A program made the position numbers and the translations under genes. Positions 46,271 through 57,205 of a DNA stretch of 64,000 nt are shown one piece after another (the first letter of the stretch is position 1; each line of letters opens with the position of its first letter). The notes below the pieces were generated by a model. That model was given only the letters and a program-made list of their open reading frames with translations, ran no database searches and was not told the origin of the DNA. This DNA comes from Voacanga thouarsii (taxonomy: Eukaryota > Streptophyta > Magnoliopsida > Gentianales > Apocynaceae): NCBI GenBank assembly GCA_026120185.1, contig JANUWF010001281.1, positions 1,406,501-1,470,500 on the forward strand. The letters are read 5' to 3'.

Positions 46271-48759
46271 GAAGGATGGACGGCTAAAAGCAATCCACAC
46301 CTTGTAGGACAGCTTGGACCAATTGTAAGCGCCCTGCATAGGATAAGGGCCGTGCAGTCTATCTACTAATGTAAGACCCAATTCTGTCTTGCAGTGGTCT
46401 GTAGTAAGAAGCCCTTATTCTATCAATCATTATTGGTATACCAAGGTAGCGGAAGGGAAAGGGAAAGCTTCCTAGTGGAATGTCCGTCTCAGTCAGCATA
46501 GTCTCCTGGTCAGTCTGCCCCGACCCGGCTAGGTAGAGATTAGATTTGTCCTTGTTGGTTTCCAGTCCGGAGCATCATTTGAGTTCCTCTAGGCAGCCCA
46601 GCAAGGCGTACTGATGTTCTATCCCCTCTAGCAAATAACATTAGGTCATCAACGAATGCCAGGTGTGTTATCCTCAAGTAATCACACTTAGGGTGGTAGT
46701 TAAAACCTATCCTTAGTGTGCGAACCTTAACGACTCGTGAAACGTATTCCAAGCATTTTACAAACAGTAGGAGGGATATGGGGTCCCCCTGTCAAAGCCC
46801 CTTTTCTTCTCTAAAGAAACCTTGTATCATCCCATTGATGGCTACAGAGAATGAGGTTATTGTAACACATTGTGATATCCAGCCTACGAATCTTTCTGGG
46901 AATCCTAGTTCATCCATCAAATCTAGCAAAAAATCCCAATTAACTGAGTCATAAGCTTTTCTCAAATCTACTTTGATCGTGCATCATAGTGATACACATT
47001 TCCTTCTATAGGCCCACATTAGTTCCTAGACTAAGAAGATGTTGTCAGCCATTAGTCGGTCCTTCATGAAGGCAAACTGAGCAGGATCGACCAGAGTAGG
47101 GAGAATAATTTTCAACCTATTTGCCAAAATTTTGGAGATAATATTGTAAACCACATTGCAACATGATATCGGTCTACAGTCCCTCACCCTCTCCACATGA
47201 TCAGATTTTAGGATCAATGTTATAATCGAATGATTGAGTTGCTTGAGTAACTTACTTGATTGAAAGAACACCCGAACCACCGCGCAAACACTTTGATCAA
47301 TCGTGCCCCAGGCTTTCTTGAAGAAATAGGCAGAGTACCCATCCGACCCTGGGGCCTTGCAGTCTCCAATATCCTAAACTGCCATTTTAATATCCCGATC
47401 TGATACCTCCCTAACTAAGTCTTCTTTGTGCTCATACGGGACCAATGGTCTGGCCTTTACATAGCCCGCATTGAGCTTCTCATAGTCCACCCTTTTCCCA
47501 ATCAGGCTACGGTAATACTCCACAAATTCTGCAGCCAATGCCCTCAGGCTGTGTGTCATTGTTCCATCATACTTGAGGATAGATGCAATGAAGTTCTATT
47601 TTTTGTTCCTGTTCACTGTCTGATGAAAGTATCTAGTATTTTTATTTGTCTGGACCACATATTTCCCCTTTGCCAATTGCCGATAGAACTTCATTTCTGC
47701 CTTTGCTAGTCTTCATGCATCCAGTTTACGTTCCTTGTACCAGGTAATTAGGGCGGGGTCTAAGGGGCTAGCTAGCAGTTCCTCTTCGGTATTATGTACC
47801 GCCTGGTTTGCGTGTTCAACTCGATTTGAGAGATGAGAGAATTCTTTTCTATTCAATGCACAGAGGTCCTGTTTAAGTGCTTTTAACCTTCAGCAGAGTT
47901 TGAACTGGTGAATCCATCATAGCTTTGTTCCCACACCTCATTAACCAAGTCTAAGAACAAATTATGGTCTGCCCAAATGTTAAGGAATTTAAATAGCCGA
48001 GCCCCAGCCATCTGATATGCCATATGCACCCATAGGCTAGGGCTGTGATCTAATAGGCAACCAATTGGGAAAAACTCCACGGATGCCTGGTCTTGGCCCT
48101 GGAACTAGGCTGCATTCCCCATGACTCTATCCAGTTTGGACCAAACCCTTGAGTTCGTTTAGGTTAACCGTGTACCAATAATAGATGGAAGGTCTGTCAA
48201 GCCCATCTCCGCACACAATGTGAAGAAGTCATTTAGCTTATAGGTGGAAGGTGCGATCCCACTTAGTTTTTCATCCCCATATGAGTGTTAAAATCTCCCA
48301 TAAGGATCCATGGCTCAGATAGTTGAATGGACAGTCATTTCAAGGTTCTCCATAACGGCCTCCGTGCCACGACAGTATTGTATACATAAATGAAGGTGAA
48401 ATAAAAGGTGACATGAGTTACCCTATATGTGATATGGCATGAGACAGCCTGTGGAGTGCTATGCCATACTTACACATCAACTGCTGCCCCATTCTATAGG
48501 ATTGCCACCCGGCCCCTATCTGAATTAGCAAAATTATTTTTTGCAGACCAGCTAGGGAGTTGTTGCCTTAAGAAGTTCTCCAATCTATGCTCAGTGAGTT
48601 TTGTTTCCAATAGACTAAAAACATCCACACTGTGCTTCGATATAAAATCCCGACCACCGTGTTGCTTGAGGGTTTTATTGAACCCTCTTATGTTCCAACA
48701 TGCAACTCTCATTGAGGACTAATCAGTGCCCTATGGGCACTAACCAAGTCGAGACTGCG

Positions 48760-50123
48760 TTATGTGTACTTCTTCCACATTATGCGAATAAACTTAGAAG
48801 TTTGCAAAGTTGCCCTTTCAGCTTTAACCATCACCTTTGGTAGCTCCTCCGCATTTGCTTCTCTACCAATATTTGGTACATCAATCCTTTCTTGAAAATG
48901 CACCCTCGGTTGGGATTGAGAGCGGGTCTGGTATTGTCCCTTTCTCCTTCCCCTTGACTGGCCCTTGCTTACCTTTCGGGCAGTTTGATTTGTTTGTGTA
49001 TGTGTTGCAGTCATTGTGCCCTGTTTCACGGGTTCGACAGCCTTAGTGGTCTAGGAAGTTGAGGGCTTAGGTCCACTACAATTGTGCCAGGGTTATTATG
49101 GGAAGCGGGTGCTTGTCTCATGTCATTGGCCGGAGCCTTGCCTTTGGCTACGTCTCTCTTGGGTGATTTCTGGGGGCTCTATGGGCGTCCCTTGGGTCCA
49201 GTAGAAGTCGACATAGGCCTTGATTGAGACCTAGATTTTGCCCGTTTATTCTTAGTAGTATCCTTAGTAGGCAGCATATTTTGTTGATTTTTCATCTTGT
49301 CACCCATATATGTATCCATGCTATGGCCAAACTTACAACAACTCTTACAGAAAGATGGTTCAAACTCATAGCGCACAGGCTGGTATTTAACTTTTCCAGG
49401 TGGTAGCCTAATTGGCACTGCCTTTACCAATGACTTTGAGACATCAACCTCCACTAGCACTCTAGCATAGGAGAGCCTTTCAAGCCGTGCTATGAGCATG
49501 TCTATCATTAGTGGCATCTCTACTCCAAAGGCAATTTTGCTAAGTGCCAAGCGTTTCCAGCAACCCAACGGTAATGCGGGGAATGTCACCCATAATGGCA
49601 TTAAGCTGATGTAATCTAAGGAGAAGTCAAATTCCCTAGGCATAGATTTTAGCATCAGCGGTCAGCTAAACGAAGCATACGGTCCCCCACGAAGAACCAC
49701 CTGTCTGTCCTCTTCTGTGTTGAACCGAAATATTAGCCAGCTCGAAGCATGCGGGTAAACCTTGGCAGGGATTGCCCACTACTTAGTTAAGTAATTGACT
49801 ACCTTCAGTCCTGGAAAATGCCCCACAAACATTCTTATTAGGCAGTATCCCAATTTGAGCTCAACATCTTTGAAGTTTGTTTCATCAATGTCAATAAATT
49901 CTCCTGTTCGGGGAATATGGTGCAGTCTCATTCCATTACTCTGATCGCGGTTTCCTTTAACTATATTTGCCCAGGTTCGTTTGGGGACCATTACGTTTGT
50001 GTTGGTGGGTTCAGCAGAATTCACCTGAAAAGGTGATGGTCTCTGGTATGAAGGAGCCAGATAAATCTGAGGATCCTGGTGTATCAAGCAGGACATCTGG
50101 TAGCTAAGGCTTTGCCCCCGCAT
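48760..50123 (-). pseudogene. LINE ORF1 remnant (DUF4283 and zinc knuckle)
   Basis: From M at 50123 the same frame continues through a stop at 49779-49781 into 49655-49179. Blocks are KRTWANIVKGNRDQSNG, FVGHFPGLKVVNYL, WLIFRFNTEEDRQVVLRGGPY, LPLGCWKRLALSKIAF, ARVLVEVDV and a cysteine box FCKSCCKFGHSMDTY, where the last cysteine is missing. A basic QSR/RSR-rich tail follows in another frame, down to 48760. This is the layout of plant L1 ORF1, an RNA-binding protein of the element particle. ORF2 starts 48 bp further on. Confidence 0.85.
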
Positions 50124-50330
50124 AGCCTGAGCATGGCGCTTGTGTTTGGGGAGAGGAATGGAGTTCAGCCGGCCCAGATGTTAAGGAAAGGCTGGGGTCA
50201 GAGGGTAGTGGGCAGGTGGGCTGGGAAGGTGAATTTGCCTGGGCCCGGATTAGACTACTTGAGGTTGAAGCTCGAGGGAGGTTGGGTGAAGCCCCCCGCC
50301 ACGCAGACTTTTAGTTGACCTAGAATATAG

Positions 50331-51180
50331 TGGGTCAGAGGTCCAATATGACTGGACTACTTGGGTCGGGTTACTATATCTGGGTAGAGACTCAGGAAGA
50401 AGGCTGGTCTTTTGTAGTAGTTAGGCTTGGGAAGTTAACTCCGGTTAGTGCATGGGGGTAGTCGATAGCATATTTGAAATTCGAAAATCAATTCAGTATA
50501 GGTCCCACTTGCCTATGCTGGTCTTAGGTATTCTATGGTTCAACAACAAGTTTCAAATAACAGAAGTGGTTGGTATTGATCAAAGAAGTCGAGGCATGCA
50601 AATGACAGAAACCGAATGAACAACAGAGAACAAAACCTAGCAACTATGAGCAGTGCCAAATAGCGGGCACTTGATACCCCACTCACACCAAGTCCACCAT
50701 AATCTGAATTATATGCTCAGATGTCCCCAGTTTCATACCCCACTCACACCAAGTTCATTAACTAACAATGGCCAACAGCTGATCGGTAGTTGTCAGGAGC
50801 TGTGTTATAAATGCCAAAGCACTCAAAAGCATGGATGAAACGAGCATTAATGGCAGACAACTAATTAGGTCCATAAACACAAGAATGAATTTGAAATGCA
50901 ATAATCACTTCTAGATACACCTTAGTTTTTCCCCTCAATATCCAACACTTCATTGATAGCACCCAATCCACATAGTACGTAGGATATTCGGATAAAATAG
51001 TAGTGAAGTAAAAACCAGTGTATTCGGACATGAACAGCGGGTAGAACAACAACAACAAAAAACACAATTTGTAATCCAGTAGGAAGTAAATAATAAGCAG
51101 CTGTACTAACCAGGATAGCAAATATGGGATTCCTTTTGAGCTTGCAAACAATCCATTGGTAGCAAGAATTGGGAAGAGGA
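50331..51180. other. Unassigned segment between LINE ORF1 and the chromovirus reverse transcriptase
   Basis: A direct repeat TACCCCACTCACACCAAGT occurs at about 50677 and 50735. On the - strand a hydrophobic frame (51185-50922) reads KLKRNPIFAILVSTAAYYLL and IVFFVVVVLPAVHV, like one or two membrane helices. It may be LINE 5' sequence, a captured host gene fragment or chance. I recognise no family. Confidence 0.35.
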
Positions 51181-52260
51181 CTCACCAGACGTTTTGGGTA
51201 AGTCGAATCAAAGGTGAAGCCATCTTAGGAAATTTCTCAATAAATCTCCAACACTATCCTGCTAATTCCAGAAAATTTCGTATTTCAGTTGGAGTCTCGG
51301 GACGTTTTCAATTCATCACCGCTTCCACTTTTGCAGGATCTATTGTAATCTCGTCTTTAGACATTACATGTCCCAAAATGCTACTTCTTGTGGCAAAAAA
51401 TCACACATACTAGATTCAGCATATAATTTGGCCTCTCTTATCTTCCCAATACTTTTCGAAGGTGTTGCTCATGCTCTTGAGGATCCTTAGAATACACAAA
51501 AATATCAGCTAGAAATACAACACAAAGCTGTATAAGTAAGGCTGAAACGTCCGGTGCATTAAGTTCATGAAAACAGAAGGGTATTAGTAACACCAAAGGA
51601 CATCACTACAAACTCAAAAGGTTCATATCGTATGTTAAATGTAATTCTTGGTATATTCTCCTTTCGAATCCAAACTTGGTAATATCCTTACCTCAAGTCT
51701 AACTTTAAGAATCATCTTGCTCTTTATAACTGATCAAACAATTCATCAATCATGGGCAATGGATATTTATCCTTTACCGTTACTGCATTTAACCCTCACA
51801 ATTCTATACACATCCATAATAACCCATCTTTCTTCTTAATAAATAATACAGGTGCTCCCCATGGTAAAGTAATTGGCCGAATGAACCCTTGCTCCATTAA
51901 TTCCTTAGTTGTTTCTTGAGCTCTTGTAATTCTGTAGGTGCCATTCTATAAGAAGTCCTTGAAAATTGTTCTGTCGATTTTACTAAATCAATGGAAAACT
52001 CTACTTCCCTCTCCGATAGCAATCCTTTCAATTCTGCTGAAAAACATCTAAATACTCATTCACCACAAGGGCATCTTCGAGTTTCTTAACCTATCCAGGC
52101 TTATTAATTTCATAAGCCAAGTATCCAATACACCTTTTCCTAATCATTTTTCGGGCCTTGAGTCCGATATAAAAGCATTACTTTTCCTTTCAACCTCATC
52201 TACAAATTCCAATATAGGTGTCTCAGGCTGACGGAATTGTACTACCTTATGCCTACATTT
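51181..52260 (-). pseudogene. Ty3-B reverse transcriptase remnant
   Basis: On the - strand: GFIRPITLPWGAPVLFIKKK, CIELGLNAVTVKDKYPLP, KLDLR, a stop, GYYQV, then FEFVVMSFGVTN. The catalytic region, normally FIDDILVYS, reads FLADIFVYSKD in a shifted frame, so the first catalytic aspartate of the pair is lost. The connection VEAVMNWKRPETPTEIRNFL and AGYCWRFIEKFPKMASPL follows and stops at 51181, where the LINE segment begins. Indels separate most blocks. Confidence 0.88.
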
Positions 52261-52419
52261 AACTTAAGCATGATGATAAGACAGCCAGTCCATGCCCAAG
52301 ATAGCATCTTGGTCCTCTATGGGCAGACAGATCAAATCTCCTCCCAAAATTTCATTTCCAACCAAGATTTTACATTCCTTATGTACTTTTCACTATTTAT
52401 TTGCTCTCCTAATGGGGTA

Positions 52420-53073
52420 CTAACGATCATTCCATAATGAAGCTTCTTCCCCTTTTGTCCCCATAGCATTAAGAAATAAATTGATAGCAAAGGAATGTGT
52501 ACAACCGGAATCTACTAATATTTTAGCATCATAGTTCAAAATAAGGAGCGTACCTTCCACTACTGTGGCATGATTATCTGTATTTTCCAATGCAACCACT
52601 CGAATATTCACTTGTGGTTTAGCAGGTCTAGGTCTAGAGATAGAAGCTTGTCCTAGGTTTTCTCTTTCTAGTCCTGACCTCTGCCGCTGATTATTTCTTT
52701 CCCGGTCGACTCCATCCTTCTATTCTTCGAGGGTGAGGATAATAGAAACTCTTGTACCCTACCTCTTCACAATTAAAGCATTTAAGGGGAGTTGTCCTCC
52801 AACCGGACCTCCCCTCATTTTCATCTTCCCTTTCTTTTGCCATTGGGGTCCTCTAAACCTTTTCTGACTCATACCTCAAAATCCACTTTGATCTCTCCTG
52901 CTCATATTCTCATTGACTCTAGTAATAGTCTTAGATAACTGTTGGATAGTATCAGCCATCTTTTGGAAGGTCTGGAACATAAGGTGGTCCAAAGTTGCAT
53001 GGTGGGGACCTTCCACCTGCAGCTCCTCCACCATTGGCTTAGGGTTATTTCGAGTAGTTCGTTTAGGAGGCAT
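52420..53073 (-). pseudogene. Ty3-B gag and protease remnant
   Basis: Gag starts MPPKRTTRNNPKPMVEELQ (53073), a typical chromovirus gag opening. It is much shorter than the usual 300-400 codons before the zinc-knuckle-like CFNCEEVGYKSFYY near 52770-52740, so most of the capsid region is deleted. The protease frame (52611-52420) holds VEGTLLILNYDAKILVDSGCTHSFAI, with DSG retained. Confidence 0.83.
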
Positions 53074-53189
53074 TTGTATAGTTCATAAGATTTTACTGAT
53101 ATAGCAATGTAACACAGCCCAAAAACAATCATAAAAATGAGCACAGTGCACATAGCAAAACATAACATATATTCATTTCATTCTCATTT

Positions 53190-53614
53190 ATCACAAGTCC
53201 AAAAATATTTTATTCCACCATTCAACTTTAAAAATTCTACTGAATTCATTGGTAATACTTAAATTCTTCAATTCCTTCTCAGTTTGGTCAAATTTGCAGG
53301 CGCTGTCAAAATGACTAAAATGCCCCCGATAACCCGAATAATATAACTCATACCAAAACGTGCGTTTCATTGCACTGATCAATTTCTCTTCTCAGTGTAC
53401 CATCAAATTCTTATTTTATTAATAATAGTAGCTTTCTGAAGTTTTAGAGTACGGGTAGAACAAATTCAATAATTACATCTAGGTTTCGACAAAATATTAT
53501 TATACCAATATATTCGTCTCATTGCACCGATCATCTTTTGTTCTGGTCATTGATATAAATTCTCGTCCTATTACAAGTAGTGACCAATTGAACGTAAAAG
53601 TGCGGGGCATTACA
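53190..53614 (-). repeat. Remnant of the 5' LTR of Ty3-B
   Basis: Only the last 420 bp or so on the + strand side remain, ending GTGCGGGGCATTACA. They match 41363-41802 at about 85-90%: AATACTTAAATTCTTCAATT, AAAATGCCCCCGATAACC and CAAGTAGTG-CCAATTGAAC are common to both. The inner 3.5 kb and the primer site are missing. Confidence 0.85.
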
Positions 53615-54348
53615 TTTGCAATATGGACATGGGGAAAATTTCCCTTTGTTTCCTCCATTTTTATTATCTGAAACTCCTTTCTTACTTCTCTAATATCCAT
53701 TTTGATTTTTTGCCAAAGCTACTAGATTGTGTATTTTCTTTTGTTTTAGCTTGAATTGCACCTTCAACCACTACTTCTTTTTGAATGGCCCTTCTTTGTT
53801 CCTGTGCTTCCAAGGCATTGATCAGCTCAAAATCTTTTTGACTCAAATCTTTTCGATAAACTAACAGGAACTTTGTCCACGATCCTCCTATCAGTTAGTT
53901 CCTCCCCAAGTGATCTGACCTTATTGATTATGACTTTGAGTTTGTCTGCATAGTTCTTGATGTTATTAGATTCCTTCATCCTTTGAATCTCGAACTCCCT
54001 TATGAGATTCAATATTGGCATTCTTTTAATCTAGTTATTGCCTTGGTATTCCTGCTTAAGTGAATCCCAAACTTGCTTCGAAGTTTCACAAGATAGTATT
54101 TTTGTGAAAACTTTTGCTGAAAGAGTTGAGAAGATACTGTTTTTTGCTTTGAATTTTTTAGACTTCTCCTTATTATGATGTTTGATTTGAGCTAAGGTTG
54201 GGTTGGCTGGTAATGGTGGTGGGTCTAAGTCATTTTTCACCACGTTCCACAAGTCAAAGGCTTGTAAATAAGCCTTAATCTTTATAGCCCAAGAGTTATA
54301 GTTTTCTCCAAAAAACTGAGGAGGTGAAGAATTAAAATTCAAGGTCAT
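53615..54348 (-). pseudogene. Copia-4 gag remnant
   Basis: From ATG 54348 the - strand frame reads FFGENYNSWAIKIKAYLQAF and DLWNVV, then FSTLSAKVFTKILSCETSKQ and VWDSLKQEYQGNN (to 54031). After a frame slip it continues ILNLIREFEIQRMKESNNIK and RSLGEELTDRRIVDKV. This is the UBN2-type capsid domain of copia gag. It ends at 53615 within the first zinc knuckle (FPHVHIAN in the damaged frame), where Ty3-B is inserted. Confidence 0.9.
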
Positions 54349-54433
54349 TTTAACTAATGAGGTATGAATAAGCCTTTCATAGGCCCTTAAAAACAAGAAA
54401 AGATTTGATATCAATTTGTTGACAAAAAGTAAT

Positions 54434-54662
54434 AGAAACACAAGTAAAATGGGACTGGAAAAGCACACACCTTTCATTAGACATGATGTTATACTTAATT
54501 ATACAAGAAAAAGGATAAGCTAATTTGCTTAAAATCCTACCTAGAAAATTCTAGAAATTAAAAACCTAAATAGTTTAAAATCAGTAAAATAACAAAAAAT
54601 TAAAAGTTGACTTATTCTTAAAAAAATTTCAGCAAAAGATGCATTCTAAGCATTCTTCAACA
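54434..54662 (-). repeat. 5' LTR of Copia-4
   Basis: It matches 20204-20427 over its full length with about 15% differences and ends GCATTCTTCAACA. To its left a decayed primer site (TTTGATATCAA, near 54404-54414) recalls the complement of TGGTATCAGA. Confidence 0.85.
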
Positions 54663-54701
54663 CCATATCTGTAGTTTATGATGTTCAATGACCTTCCCAT
54701 T

Positions 54702-56463
54702 TGTAACACCCCACCTTTACTTTTGATTGGCTACTATTTGTAATATGATCAGAATTTGTATTGATATTCAGAACAAAAGTTGATCAGTGTATTAAGACGA
54801 AAACTTTAGTGGAATAAAATTTTGTCGGGACCTGGATATAATTACTGGATTTGTTCTTCTCGTACCCTAAATTTTTGGAAGGATATTATTATTAACAAAA
54901 TAAGAATTTTAGGGTACTCTAGAAAGAAAAATTGGTCAGTGCAATGAAACGCACATTTTGGTGTGAATTATGCTACTCGGGATATCGGAGGCATTTTCGT
55001 CATTTTGATTGTACCCGTGACTTTGATTGCAAATTTGACTAGGTAGAGAAGGAATTGAAGAATTTAAGTGTTACCAATGGATTCAGTGAAATTTTTGGAG
55101 TTGAATGACAAAATAAAATAATTTTCCGTTATGGACCCGATTTTGGTCATTTCTGAAGAAACTAGGAAAATGCGGTTGAAAATGGAACGTGTGGCTTCTT
55201 GTGATTGGTGGCCAAAGACAAGTGTCAAATAATAAGAGGAGGCATGAAATATTCATGCATGCAAGACTTCTCAAATAAGTTTTGCAAAAAAATCAAGAAA
55301 AATGTGGGAAAAAGCGAGATCGCGACATGTGTAAAGTAGCCACCATTCATTTAATTGAGCAAAATCTTATTGGTCCTTATTTTAACCAAGAATGGCAGTA
55401 AGGAGGCTGAGAAAATCAGCCAAGGGCTTAAATGAAGAAGGAAGGAAGAAATAAGGGAGAAAAGGAAAGGAAAAATGAAGAAAAATTGGAAAAGGAGAGA
55501 GAAAATAGTGTTCTTGAAGAAGTTGGAGATTCTTGGAGCAAATTCAAGCTAGAACACCTTGTACACAAGGTAAAGTCCTATACTTCAAGAATTAAAGTTG
55601 TAGATTTCATTACGGTGATCGTTTCGACATGAATTTTAACACGAAAACGTGAGATTTGTGATGATTAAAATGATTATTGTGTACTATATGAAACTTTGTG
55701 TGTGCAAGTGTGTGTACCGGTTGGACAAAGGATTCATAGGCTATGTTTTGTATGGTGAATAAGGGTATTTGAATGGTGATTTAAAGGGTTGTTCCTAATT
55801 GAGAAGAAAGATGGTAGAGTTGGGATAAATATGGGTTAAAACATTAAAGAAAATGGATTATGATTTGTTTTTGAATGTTGATGTTAGTTATATGTTATTT
55901 GCATAAGAACTTAGCTTTCTTGAACCTGAAAATCTGAAGAATTAAGGTTGTTTGAAGGGAAATAAAGTGGATTAAGGGTTAAATAGGTGTTATGAATTAA
56001 GAAGCACAAGTAGGTGAAGTTGTTTTGTGAAAATGGACTAAAAATCAGAAAACTACTGGGGCTGTTTTTTCCCAGTAGCATGTTATTGGAACTAGAACTC
56101 TGAAAACGGCCTTTACATAATTAAATTTAAGAGTCTTATGGTCGTTTTGGTATATCATAGAGCCAAATCGGAGTTGTGGATTGAAAGTTATGTCCAAAAC
56201 GAAATCTTGTGTCAAAACAGCAAAATTTGGACAGCTTCCTCTTTGATAATGTATTGTATTCTGTTATAAATAGAGATGGCATGTATGAGATTTTCTAATA
56301 TATGTATGTGTGGGGTCATCAGGGTGAGATATTGTTGAGTCTAGACCTTATATATGTATTTACTCTGTTATTTTCGTTATAAAGACCCCTAGTCTGGGAA
56401 ACTGGATGGGGCGACACCCGGTGTTGATATGCTTTCGTTGCTGTCTTTAGTAGGGGTGTTACA
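54702..56463 (+). mobile_element. LTR-C: complete solo LTR of the Ty3-B family
   Basis: It starts TGTAACACCCC and ends GGGGTGTTACA, perfect 11-bp inverted termini, flanked by exact 5-bp duplications CCATT (54697-54701 and 56464-56468). The 3' block reads GTTATAAAGACCCCTAGTC and GGGGCGACACCCGGTG. Its complement matches the first 90 bp of the Ty3-B LTR, so the two share a family in opposite orientation. At 1762 bp it is less than half the Ty3-B LTR length, from internal deletion or a shorter subfamily. No gag or pol is present. Confidence 0.93.
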
Positions 56464-57205
56464 CCATTACTGTTTTATATGCTATCACTCCTCCTTCTCT
56501 GAGTTCTGCTGATTAAGAAGTTAGCATGAGGAATATGTTTCAAGTTAGCGAGGTTTTCTATAAAACGATAGGTCATGAAGAACTTGTTTGGTTATTGATG
56601 CAAGAACCACCTGTTAATTACATCCCTAGAATTCTTGATTCATTGCTTGGAAGTCAAGATAAAATCTGCCAACACTTAAGACTCGTGTTCGATCTTCATG
56701 CCCTATGCTCATTATTTAGTATAACAAAAGGAAAAACCCTCCCCTTAAAAAGTAGTCATTTATTGTGTGCTTGGAATCTATCTATTCTTCTATTCCAGTT
56801 CAGCTTTATTTTGTATTTGTTCTCCTAATGTCCAAACAAGGATAGCTTTTACTACATGGAAAACAAACTTTGTGCTTTTGAATGCTCTAAACTAATTATT
56901 AAATGCTCACTGAATGAAGCAAGGAAGAAACTCACTTTGCAGCTTTAGACATGCCTTTTGCTTGGGAAGCTAGAGAGTTACATTTTGCCTCTGTTTTGAT
57001 ACTAGATAATAGGGTAAATCTTTCAATTTCCAGTCTCAGCAACCTTGTCCATTGAACAAGGTCATGGACTGATCAGTTTGAAGGACAAAAAGGAGTGAAG
57101 AAGATTACAGTAGTCATAGAACAGCTAAAAGGAAGAAAACAAAAACAACAGAAAAGGTGATACATAGGATTCAGACATCAACTGTATTGTAAAAGCCCTA
57201 AAAAA
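56464..57205. other. DNA between LTR-C and the small host gene
   Basis: A + strand frame from ATG 56526 (100 codons: MRNMFQVSEVFYKTIGHEEL, then EPPVNYIPRILDSLLGSQDK) has coding-like composition in its first half and a hydrophobic, T-rich end. I know no relative and would not call it a gene. The 3' part (57000-57205) should hold the 3' UTR of the gene on the - strand. Confidence 0.35.

Larger units (their letters stand above)
43960..48712 (-). pseudogene. LINE ORF2 remnant: endonuclease, reverse transcriptase, zf-RVT
   Basis: It starts MRVACWNIRGFNKTLKQ (48712), the usual opening of plant LINE APE-type endonucleases, with LLETKLTE following. Reverse transcriptase blocks are KAPGSDGYSAYFFKKAW, HSIITLILKSD, RDCRPISCCNVVYNIISKILANRL and QFAFMKDRLMADNI (47390-47026), then HLAFVDDLMLFARGD (FVDD active site, near 46640). 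After the insertion at 44805-46270 comes the zf-RVT region, with YLFFNCVLSSQVWADIKVWLGLP (44215-44110). Stops and frame slips are spread throughout. ORF2 nicks target DNA and copies the LINE RNA there; this copy is dead. Confidence 0.9.
43778..50330 (-). mobile_element. L1-type LINE inserted in Ty3-B
   Basis: On the - strand the order is ORF1 (DUF4283 and zinc knuckle), then ORF2 (endonuclease, reverse transcriptase, zf-RVT domain), ending in a poly(A) tail seen as a T-run from 43778 (TTTTTTTTATTTTTTTATTTTTTT pattern). It interrupts the chromovirus between reverse transcriptase and RNase H. The 5' end is unclear: ORF1 starts at 50123, and up to 850 bp beyond are unassigned. I could not find the expected target duplication of CGCACTTCAA type on the right side. 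A 1466-bp insertion lies within ORF2. Confidence 0.88.
37811..53614 (-). mobile_element. Ty3-B: chromovirus (Ty3/gypsy) element inserted in Copia-4 gag
   Basis: On the - strand: a shortened 5' LTR (53190-53614), gag and protease (53073-52420), reverse transcriptase (52260-51181), a LINE insertion, RNase H, integrase and chromodomain (43777-41815), a purine tract near 41803-41813, and a 4-kb 3' LTR (37811-41802). Integrase after reverse transcriptase defines Ty3/gypsy, and the chromodomain places it among chromoviruses, most like Tekay/Del by LTR features. Flanks TGTGC (37806-37810) and TTTGC (53615-53619) match at four of five bases, and the copia zinc-knuckle region resumes on both sides. 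Confidence 0.9.
20204..54662 (-). mobile_element. Copia-4: old Ty1/copia element broken by two nested Ty3 insertions
   Basis: Copia domains in order on the - strand are scattered over 34 kb. They are 5' LTR (54434-54662), gag (54348-53615), second zinc knuckle and protease (37810-37430), integrase (37190-36250), reverse transcriptase and RNase H (21951-20434), then 3' LTR (20204-20427). Removing the insertions 21957-36237 and 37811-53614 leaves about 4.3 kb, near the normal size. The LTRs differ at roughly 15% of positions, so this is the oldest element of the nest. The flanks (GGATGTC on the left, CCATA on the right) show no target duplication. Confidence 0.9.

Noticed and set aside
56526..56828. 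100-codon + strand frame as a host gene
   Set aside because: The second half is hydrophobic and T-rich, there is no known family, and no promoter stands out. It is left as unassigned DNA.
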